A program made the translations under genes and the position numbers. DNA of 27,297 bases from Sphacelaria rigidula. Taxonomy: Eukaryota; Phaeophyceae; Sphacelariales. Below, piece by piece: positions 19,236-27,297 of the stretch (within the stretch, counting starts at the first letter, position 1; the number at the start of each line of letters is the position of its first letter). The stretch covers positions 1 to 27,297 of the forward strand of contig CAXNAA020000119.1 of NCBI GenBank assembly GCA_964200075.2, given 5' to 3'. Below the pieces are notes generated by a model. The model was not told the origin of the DNA. It made no database searches and saw nothing but the letters and a program-made list of their open reading frames with translations.

Positions 19236-19646
19236 AGGGGTGTTAACTGAGTTTGGCGTGGTTGTCAAGTCATTAACCTGGAGTTAATCACAACACGTTT
19301 CCAATTTCCGGCTATACCCACATCTTCGCACCGGATCAACTCAAAACGCTATCCCGCACTTCTTCACAGATAACTATATTTTTAAGACGTGTTATCAAAT
19401 GCAGTGAGCAACTGCACTCCCCTGTCCGCCATCCCTCACACGAAAGCATCCCCAGTAGAAAAAAAAAAAAAATGACTTCAACCCTTTGGTGGCCACAGAC
19501 GTTCGCACAAACAAGTGTAGACTCGTCGTAGAATTACTACATAACTTACCACTGTCGCAGGGGTTAAGCGTTTACAAGCGATTGGTTATTTTGGCAGATT
19601 TGGAGTCGCGATGCATTCTAACTGTCTGGGCTACTGTTTTGCTGAC
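19236..19646. other. unassigned DNA
   Basis: It contains an A13 run at about 19459-19471. Nothing else is supported. Confidence 0.4.
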
Positions 19647-19742
19647 CTGGATCATCATGTCCAGGAACTCCGAGGTCGAGTCATATGTGGGAAGCGTTCT
19701 CTCGTTATCCATGGCCTCCCTGTACCGTCGTTTCTGCTCTTG
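19647..19742 (-). CDS. possible 96-bp internal exon, unidentified
   Basis: On the minus strand GTGATCTTTCAG precedes and CCAG/GTCAGC follows a stretch of exactly 32 codons with strongly protein-like content (RRYREAMDNERTLPTY and STSEFLDMMIQ). The frame is open beyond both sites, so the splice sites are only suggestive. The protein family is not recognised. It is one of the better candidates for host coding sequence in the window. Confidence 0.28.
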
Positions 19743-21300
19743 CTGAAAGATCACCATTTGGGCCACACGACGAGTAAAAAATGGACGGGCGAGAGACAAG
19801 AGACAGAGAGGATGTGAGGCCAAGAGATGAGTATCCATCCCATTCGAGTAGATTGTGTTCCCGTCAGTCACTATATCGAGGTCGAGCCTTCGTTTCTGAG
19901 CACACTGCAACCAACTATCCCAACCGTTGCTCGAAATTTAACGCGTAGGCGGAATAGTTGCTTCTGCATCCGTATCACCAGGCGACGCGAATAAAGGTGG
20001 GCGACGGGGAAGTTTCTGCGTCGTGTGTTGGAATCAATCTTCGTGACCCGCGGTTCGCTCCAGCAAAATTCCAGCTTGCGTCCAGAGGAGACGTGTCAGA
20101 CCCGTTGTTGGGCCAGCTGTCTTTCGCGCTATTCGTGCGGTTCGACGTCGCTCCTCAGTGTGCATTTGCGAAATTGGACATATCACGCTGCCCAGACCGC
20201 CCCCTCCCCATGGCCCCCTCCGCTGAATCCTCCCTATCGTCTATTCATGAAGCGAAACACAAGGGTACGGTGTGTGTCGCGGCTGCTCGGTCCTGGTGCC
20301 GTTCATCTCCGCAAATCATATGAAGGCGGAACAAGCACTAGTGTCTCCTTTCTTGAAAAGTACCCAACGTTGTTTGGTACACGCCACCCCCCCCTTAAAC
20401 GGTCAAACGACTAAGGCAAGCAACAAATGAGTACGCCCCCCCCCCCTCCCTCCCCCCCTTTCTATTGCTGGCTTTGCCATATAGAGAGTAGAAGAACAGG
20501 CTGCACGAATGTGCGAAAAGAATTGGCGTTAGCAGCACAACTTGAGCATACACGCACCATTACACTTTCCCCCCAAACACACAGACCAACTTCTACGCAT
20601 ATATACCACCTCCCATCCCTGCCCCTTCTCCGATAATAAGCCGTTTTCAAGTCACCTAGACAGCAACGGAATCGAAAGCTGTTGAACCCTGAGGGTATAC
20701 CGCAATTCATGTGTAAAATCTTGTCATGCGAAAATCCATGCACAGACTACACACTACACACTTCTTTCGGTGTGGATACAGCATTATGTACTATCCCTCC
20801 CTTATGACTATGGCATGCATGATCATGAGTACACCCCTCCCTCCCCCCGCTGCTCAAACTCTCCACCCACTGTTGCTCTCACCGATACTTTCTCCAAAGC
20901 ACGGCAGGCCACCTCTTGACAGTGCGCGTGCCTCTGCCCACATCGACGATGGGACGACTTGGGGATGTCCAATGGGTGGAGGACGCCGAATACTCGAGAA
21001 TAAGATAACGAGTCGTGATCGAGGTAACCACCGCCGCCGTCGCCACTACAAGCCGAGTTGGCCGATGCCGTGCGGTGAATACATCTGCGGAAGTAGACCT
21101 GAATCGTGGGTGCAACCACCTCCTGTACGTCCGTATACACCAAGGGAAGAACGCGAAGCAAGGGATGAAGCGTGCTAGGCTATTTGTTCCTGCTTTGTTT
21201 CTCGTCCTCGTCTAGTTTACTGCGTTGGTTCTATTTTCGTCTTCCCCCGCTCTCGGAATTTCTATATCGAGTGTCACCGTTTTGCCCACCTTAGGGTCGT
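19743..21300. other. unassigned DNA
   Basis: Overlapping frames of 110-150 codons (19958-20323, 20025-20414 and 20726-21178 on the plus strand, 20823-21161 on the minus) have no recognised motif. A C-rich run lies at 20436-20462. A weak minus-strand exon-like stretch ends at CTAG/GTGACT near 20660. Confidence 0.35.
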
Positions 21301-21392
21301 CCATATTATGGATGATGACAATAAATGGATGATGACTCCTGGGTTACCAGTTAATGTGCGACAATCAATGAATCAATGAATTGGCCATATTA
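21301..21392 (+). mobile_element. 5'-truncated SINE end with 8-bp target duplication
   Basis: The core 21309-21384 holds GGATGATGAC twice, then GGGTTACCAGTTAATGTGCGA and (AATC/AATG)n. It is bounded by CCATATTA at 21301-21308 and again at 21385-21392. The body matches the other SINE ends at 231-297, 24606-24681 and 26381-26516. Confidence 0.65.
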
Positions 21393-22452
21393 AAAGAAGA
21401 TAAATAGTCAAGAACGGAGTATGTTAACCCTTAGACAGCAAGCGTCTCCTCAGAACAGTTTCACTCGCTGACAGTCCAGGGACATCCAGGGGTTTCCAGG
21501 GAGCTCGCGGGAGGTGGTTTTTGACAGGGGAGTGGGAGCATGTTTGCAGGACAGCCGAAAAGTTCACCAAGTCAACCATGTGTGTTTGGAAGTTGTCCAC
21601 GGAAAATGATAAGCTAGGAACGAGGCCCGAGAGGAGCAGAGTGACCGTTCTGACCGATCACGGCTAGCAAAACGGCCACCTTGTTCTCCCACAGGTGGAC
21701 TACAGGTGAACTATTTCGCAGTCTAGCCGTATTGCTCATATTGGTACCGGCAATTCAACCAAAAATGACATGGACACGAACGTCGTGGTTTTGACTGCTC
21801 GTGGTTTTTGCCACCTGTCTGACGCCTCATGTGTTGACAGCATATATTCACGTCGCCTGTAGCCATGTGTGGAACACTAAGCAGAGACATCAGCAGCATG
21901 CAGTAGACTGCGGTTAGTGGAGAGCGGTCGCTTGCCGTTGTATCCAGCGAAGACATGGAGCACACATACTGACTCTGCAAGTATAATTATTTTGATACCA
22001 AACATCCACATGTTCATGAAAAAAGGCGTTTCGTGTAGTGAGAAAAGAGCTGCTCTCAACCTCAAATGTGACATGGTCCATCTCAGTCCACCTGCGGGGG
22101 ATCGCGGTCCAAGGGTGTAATGACGGAATATTTGAAAAGGAGATTCCTCCACGGACTCTCGTGGGGATTTCTATGAGGTGGTACCTACACCACCCTCCCA
22201 CTATTATGAACCTCCTTGTACGTTCTTTTGACGAAAAGAGGCTTGTAGGTGTAACCGTTTCGCCGGCCAGCGGTAAGGATGTACACCATTTTTCACAGCT
22301 CTCCCACGTGTGTTGGGTCCACACGCCAACAATCCCCACAGAAAACATTCTCGTGAGTTTGCGAACCCTGCTTCGACGTCACCTACCCGCTGCCTGGTCC
22401 TCCATCATTTTCACCACTATTTGTCTCCGCTTTGACCATTTTTCGTCGCTTA
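21393..22452. other. unassigned DNA
   Basis: Several frames of 80-140 codons overlap without motifs. A TCCAGGG motif recurs three times at about 21475-21500. Confidence 0.35.
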
Positions 22453-22526
22453 TGGTGGGAGCCGGGAGTCGAACCCGAGACCTTCCGTTCATGAAGCGTT
22501 CGAGTTATCTCTTGGTGTCGCCAATG
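22453..22526 (-). ncRNA. tRNA-like relic (SINE head or pseudo-tRNA)
   Basis: On the minus strand a perfect B box GGTTCGACTCC (22475-22465) sits in a T-arm-like TCGGG/CCCGG stem, followed by GCTCCCACCA. An upstream TTCATGA resembles a CAT anticodon loop. The matching 5' acceptor strand is missing and the anticodon stem does not pair, so this is not a functional tRNA gene. It probably derives from a tRNA-Met-like sequence. No similarity to the SINE at 8209-8522 beyond the tRNA-like boxes was found. Confidence 0.5.
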
Positions 22527-23618
22527 TGAAAAGGTGAATCCTCGACCAGACACATCTGGGAATTTTCGCCTTCATGTTGTGGTACCTGCATATGCTTCGT
22601 CATGCGTAAACTTGCGGGCACTTGGCATGTCCCAAACCGGGGCATAACTTTCTCAAACGCTACCGATTAATTTTCCCGAACCGTCAAGTGCGTATTCCCA
22701 ACCGTAACAAGAACAATGACCGTGCATCTTTTTATGGTAACGGCACACTTTGTCCCGAAACGGCACGGACTGCACTGATCCAAGTCTGCTGGCATGGCGA
22801 CTTGGTTCGCCGAGTCCATCCGGCCGGCAAGAAAAAACCATGACCGGCTCTGCTGGACAAATTTCACATCAATACTTTCTGACCAACGGTGCTAGTGAAA
22901 GTCTTGCGTGACCATCTTTGGACCGGGCGTGACTCTCACACGCCGACCGTTGAACCAGTCTACGAATATGAATACGTGAAGGATATACCCACGACTTCGA
23001 TCACGTAAAACGTCGTTCAGAATTCGATGCATTCGGTGGCCTGCAAGCGCATTGAGTGATGCGCTGCTCGATATTGAAGTGGAGGGCACGTGTCGGGGGA
23101 GGGATACATCATGAACTTCCGAAGACTACGGACTCGACTGAGGGAAGGGTGGAGGGCTCAGGCCGCCCCCGTCCCCTTTCTGAAAATCTGACAGTCGCAG
23201 AAGCTCTGGCTGTACGCTGCTAAGGTTGAGTATCGTTACAAACCGTAAGATTCAAATTTGATGGTGAAAACCGGACAGAGGGTGCTCCCGGACAAGCGAA
23301 TTGTGATGTACTCCGATACCACACGTCAACTCTTTCGACCGCGGAGCAAAAGCAATGGAATCTACACTGTAGGTTAATTACCACGGTGACATGGAGTCGC
23401 AAACGCTTGGATTAGCGTACATGAATTCGCTGGAAAATGACTACTGCAACTTCGCAGTCAACGAAGTTATATTCGGCGGATCGTGATCTGCTCCGATATC
23501 ACACGCTGGCTGGATGGCGGCACTGCTACTTGATTGCTTCAATATCTTGACCCACGTGCAGTGAGCGTTCTCTCTGCAGTAATGGCAAGGACATTTTCAC
23601 CATAGTTTCGCTCTTCAC
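22527..23618. other. unassigned DNA
   Basis: A minus-strand stretch at 22940-23040 (RMHRILNDVLRD and following) lies between a GCTTGCAG acceptor-like and a GT/GTGAGA donor-like site, but its phase does not fit the neighbouring candidate exon. On the plus strand a diverged 26-bp repeat (GTGATnTnCTCCGATAnCACACG) occurs at about 23300 and 23483. Confidence 0.3.
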
Positions 23619-23688
23619 CTGTATCGCATCGAGCGCAGAGCGACTCAGAAGCGCCGTCATGAGCATTCGGTTGAGCCCCACAATGTCC
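23619..23688 (-). CDS. possible 70-bp internal exon, unidentified
   Basis: On the minus strand a strong acceptor (TTTTTTTCTGTTTGTTGTCAG) is followed by GGACATTGTGGGG and a protein-like stretch DIVGLNRMLMTALLSRSAL, then ACAG/GTGAAG. The frame also reads on to a stop at 23526 (LPLLQRERSLHVGQDIEAIK), so the exon could be longer. Family unknown. Confidence 0.28.
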
Positions 23689-24605
23689 CTGACAACAAAC
23701 AGAAAAAAATGAATGAGGGCAAAACAAGAGCAGAACGGCGGGGCAAAACAAAAGGTCAAAACGTTGGCGAAAAAACTGCTGGTCCAGGATGAACGGACAA
23801 AATATACTCCCCTGCGATCTCTCACGCACGTGTGCTCGGGGATATCTCGAAATCCACACACTGCCTCTTGGGACCCCGGGTATCTGGCGAAAAAAATATA
23901 TATACAGTTGAGAATTTACCAGAGGACTCGTGTGCAATTTTTTAGGGTCCAACTCGCAAACTCCGCGTGAGAAATTGCGCGCATGTACGTTAAAGTGTAC
24001 AAATGTACACGGAATCCTCCTGATTACTAGATTATCGTATGCTGCCGAATTTTTCCTCGTGGGTGTTCAGGGTTGCATCGGGGGTTTGGAATCAGCTTTT
24101 CGAGCTACGCAACGAAAAATTGTGCAAATGTTCCTTGGACTAAAATTAAGGGGGAGGGGACCTCTTTCCGTTGTACAACCAAATCACCTTATAAGCGTCT
24201 CACACACAAACCCACACAATCGTGATGGGCTACTATAGTACGCTGGTGAAGCGTTGAGCGGTCCAAACACTACGGCGTTTTTCTGTACATGAGATATTAC
24301 GGGCACTCGGCTGAGCATTTCCTCTGTGCAAGGAAAAGACGTAGCGGAAATCCACATCGCACCAATCGTAGCATCACTAGGCCATAGCAAATGCACGGGC
24401 ACACCACCCACTCGACGGGGCCTGCTCTTCCTTCCCGTGTAAAACCACAGGTGTTCCACGGAGTCCATCGCCCGCGGCATGAAGGGGCTTAGGAGCAGGA
24501 TTCAGTCGCTTCTTTGAGTCGGAAAACAAACTCTCTGAGAACTGCCTTTTTTTTAGCTCTTCACCTTTTCTTCAGAGCGTGTTTCTGTTTCGTTTTTCTT
24601 GGGTG
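23689..24605. other. unassigned DNA
   Basis: A perfect 16-bp palindrome GTGTACAAATGTACAC-like element lies at about 23994-24009. A minus-strand frame of 98 codons (24184-24480) has no recognised motif. Confidence 0.35.
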
Positions 24606-24681
24606 TGTCTATCACGAGACCACGGCTGGACCCCTGGGGGGTCAGTGAAAGTGCGATCATCAATCAATCAATCAATCAATC
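24606..24681 (+). mobile_element. SINE 3' end with (AATC)n tail
   Basis: CACGAGACCACGGCTGGACC and then GGGTCAGTGAAAGTGCGATC leads into five AATC repeats. The block order matches the other SINE ends in the window, and GAGACCACGG also occurs in SINE copy 2 (8466-8475). The 5' end is unclear. Confidence 0.65.
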
Positions 24682-24974
24682 ATCGCGGATCTTTGGCGGA
24701 ATACGGGCTTTGGCGGGTTGGGTTTCCTATGGAAGATTTTCTATGCTTTCCTAGAGAATTCTTGCGCATTTTCCCTCATTTTCGTACGCCCAGTTTTACT
24801 TTTGGTCGAATTTCCGATTTTTTCAGTCGCGCCAAAAATGGGAATCTGGCCAAGAGTAAAATTGGACGCACGAAAGATCGGGAAATGAGCTGGAATCCTC
24901 TCGGAAAGCTTCGTGAATTTTCCAGAGGAGGCCTGATCCGCGAAGGCTCGTATTCCGCCGAAAACTCGCGGTGA
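24680..24974. mobile_element. 295-bp palindromic MITE-like element
   Basis: Two arms of about 140 bp are inverted copies at roughly 75-80% identity around a 10-bp centre near 24829. Matching blocks from outside in: TCATCGCGGATCTTTGGCGG vs TCACCGCGAGTTTTCGGCGG, GAATACGGGCTT vs GAATACGAGCCT, GCTTTCCTAGAGAATTC vs GCTTTCCGAGAGGATTC, and TTTCGTACGCCCAGTTTTAC vs TTTCGTGCGTCCAATTTTAC. The left arm begins exactly at the SINE tail. No clear target duplication. No coding capacity. Confidence 0.8.
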
Positions 24975-26205
24975 AGGGCTCAAAAAGAGCAGTATGCTTA
25001 AATTAGTTGCAAGCAGATCGACAGTCTGCAGCCTCAGAGATGAGAACAGTAAACGTTCGACGAGACGAACCTGCAGCACCGTCTGTCAACTCAACGCTAC
25101 TCAACACTCCAGCAGTATTGACATGAGTTTTCTGACTAGGAAGCGGCCTTAGGGCTAATTACGGGGACGATGAGCAACCCTACCCCGACTTGCCTACAAA
25201 CTACCATGGCCATGCCGCCAAAGATCTTTGAGAAATTTCGGTGAACGAGATTCTTACGGCAGTGCAGGGTCGTGGGTTTCATGGAGAAAATCGAGGTTGC
25301 GCTTGTATCCACACGTGGGAGAGAATGTAACATAGAGCAAATGGTTGGAACAAACAGACTATGCTTTTTGTTGGAGAGTGCGTGCGCTTTCGCCTTATCG
25401 TCCCGGGCGGTATCCTCCGCAAAACACCTGCGGTAATCGGCGAGGCCCACATGGCACGTTCCAATTGAGCAGAGCTCGCAAGAATACTAGTCGTGGTGTG
25501 AATTATTTCTCTGAAAAAACGTGTACCCCCGTATCTCTAAAACCCAAGAGTTGGCAAAGTAGAAACGCACACCCGTGATCCCCGCCCCAAAATTAGTTTG
25601 CACTGGAACATTTGTTGGATTTTGTTTTTCACGCTTTGCCACGGATCAGAGAAGCCTCAGCGCGGGTATGGAGCCCCAACACCGCGTGCCCTGCAGCGCT
25701 GTGGCAGACACGTTTGCCAGACACAAAGCCCGCTAAATTCGTCTGTATGTCGCCAGGGCATACGCTTTCCACGTGCGTTGGGTCACGATTTCATCGGCCG
25801 GTACGCCTGCTAAGCGCGTTGCACCGGGCCTTGAAAATACAGGGTAATGAAGGATGACCAAGCACAACTGCGAAGCGATGTTCAATGGTCGTTTGCACCA
25901 TGTACTGTGGGTGAATATCTGGTTGGTGTCGAGAAAAATACGTGGAAGCTCCTTCTTCTTGTTCCGAGAATACGTATCCTCACGATTTTGTAGTCCTTAG
26001 CTTCCCTTCTAGCCGGTATAAATGTCGGCGTCGGAAGGTCCTGAGGTCAGATTTCATTCGACGTGAGTTCCCACGTCGGGAGTGCTGTCTCACCGAAAAT
26101 GAAAACCAAACAGTACGTGAACAAAAAGGTGAATTTCGCTGCTTTGATCGGGTAGTTCGTAGTACCGCTTCTTAAATGGTTGCTGAATGAATCAAAAGCG
26201 GCTTC
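24975..26205. other. unassigned DNA
   Basis: Frames of 60-104 codons on both strands have no recognised motif and no repeat was identified. Confidence 0.4.
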
Positions 26206-26220
26206 TATATATATATATAT
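26206..26220. repeat. (TA)n microsatellite
   Basis: A short alternating T/A run, followed by a pyrimidine-rich stretch (26221-26340). Confidence 0.8.
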
Positions 26221-26380
26221 CCCCTTCATTTGATCTTTCCTCCCTCTGCTCGATTTCGTTCTTCTTTTTTGCTTATTTTTGCTATTGGTCTTGGGAGTTT
26301 GATTTCGTTGTTCCGTCAATTGTTTTTTCTCACTTGTATCTTCTCAAGCGAGCGTTTCCGACTTATTACCTTGAGGACGT

Positions 26381-26516
26381 CAATCTTGTGGATTATGACT
26401 ACGACTGGGTCCCTCTATGTTGTGAATAATGACTACGACTGGGTCCCTCCATCTTGCGGATCATGACCACGACTGGGTCCCTCGAGGATCAGTGAAAGTG
26501 CGACAACAAAAAGAAT
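26381..26516 (+). mobile_element. SINE 3' end with internal 34-bp tandem repeats
   Basis: Three 34-bp units carry GGATTATGACTACGACTGGG or close variants, with ACTGGGTCCCT at 26404, 26438 and 26472. They are followed by GGATCAGTGAAAGTGCGACAACAAAAAG. The last unit plus tail matches the SINE ends at 21309 and 24606. The unit has been amplified only in this copy. Confidence 0.7.
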
Positions 26517-27297
26517 GCGTTCATCGATTTCGCACATAGGGGGGAAACAGACCATGATGATCCACGAGATCCACTCGTCGCACACCAAATCAATAGCAGT
26601 ATATTCAATCTATGGAGAACAATATCCTGTGCTGTGTGTTCATTGAACACTACCCCGAGATAAACACATATGGAAATATGTGTATATCTACGACATTGTG
26701 CGTCACCACGGGGGTAATTGAACGAACAAATACTACCTTCTCATCTTAATGAATCCTCGGACAAAGATATCTGTGAGCTGTGAGCAAGTTGTGCAAGATC
26801 CCCATGCGTCTGCAGGTCTCAGACAGAACATATTTCCAATAGGAGATACAGGCTGAAAATAGGGTAGTTACACACAAGTATAATAGATATTTCATCGGCG
26901 AATGCCCTTTTGAAGCATCCCAGAGTGTTCGGCACGGGGGCTCGATACTCTGCCTAACCCTACCGGAATATTCGACACACATTCCGTCAGTGCGCGAACC
27001 AGAAATTTCCCACTGCCGGGTGTTGTATACTCTACATAACATAGCCTTTCACATCTCTTTTTCCAGCTCACGATAATTCTGTTTATAAACTGACTTTGCT
27101 TGGTGCACAGCGTTGATGAGGGCGCACGGGGGTTCTGGACAGTGAGTAAGCCCACCAAAAGCAGCAAATGAGAAGAAAAAAATTGAGAAACACGTATTTT
27201 TTCTCGCAGACGCTCTAATATTACCATCAGACACTTTCTACGATAGCACCCCCTCCAAAAAGTGCATGGTTTTGGGAGGCAAAATCTTCACGTAAAT
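26517..27297. other. unassigned DNA
   Basis: A short hairpin ACACATA / TATGTGT lies near 26665-26685. Minus-strand frames of about 100 codons have no recognisable motif. Confidence 0.4.

Noticed and set aside
21405-21420. A 16-bp match (ATAGTCAAGAACGGAG) to LINE-A at about 12499-12514
   Set aside because: The flanks do not match and one such match in 27 kb could be chance.
22453-22526. A functional tRNA-Met gene
   Set aside because: The 5' acceptor strand does not pair with GCTCCCA and the anticodon stem is broken.
22622-23360. A decayed transposon polyprotein on the plus strand
   Set aside because: Stop frequency is close to random and no motif is recognisable.

Overview
This is a repeat-dominated stretch of a eukaryotic nuclear genome. 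Base composition is balanced. There are no bacterial-style operons, long intact genes are absent, and non-LTR retrotransposons, tRNA-derived SINEs, inverted-repeat elements, microsatellites and telomere-like (CCCTAA) tracts are abundant. Protist or algal origin is plausible, but nothing here fixes the species. A 10-base run of N at 1760-1769 marks an assembly gap.

Layout. 1-5300: mostly unassigned DNA with a SINE-tail fragment (minus strand, 231-297), a duplicated block around the gap, a telomere-like repeat element (about 2760-2997), and a plus-strand fragment of the LINE that dominates the next region (3400-3655). 5308-6191: an unidentified plus-strand reading frame cut in two by a 330-bp SINE. 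6676-13580: one large minus-strand LINE (LINE-A) with an AP-endonuclease domain, reverse transcriptase and a C-terminal zinc-knuckle-like motif. LINE-A is split by three later insertions: a 2.86-kb terminal-inverted-repeat DNA transposon (8833-11687), a second SINE copy (8209-8522) and a 203-bp retroposon with a perfect 9-bp duplication (7921-8123). About 14080-16720: a second, unrelated minus-strand LINE (LINE-B) interrupted by a 422-bp foldback element (16067-16488). 17835-18290: a minisatellite of about 63 bp with a two-unit higher-order period, followed by a purine tract and a (GT)n/G16 microsatellite. 18700-27297: largely unassigned DNA with two possible small exons on the minus strand, hairpins, a tRNA-like relic, three SINE 3' ends and a 295-bp palindromic MITE-like element directly next to one of them.

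The window works as a stratigraphic record rather than a gene neighbourhood. LINE-A must predate everything inside it, and the reading frame on each side of an insertion shows where the target was. All LINE copies are dead: they carry frameshifts and stop codons, and the LINE-A catalytic motif reads FADY instead of FADD. The possibly undescribed material is the SINE family, the TIR transposon without a recognisable transposase, the foldback element built of three units, and the telomere-repeat-associated element. No complete host gene could be recognised.
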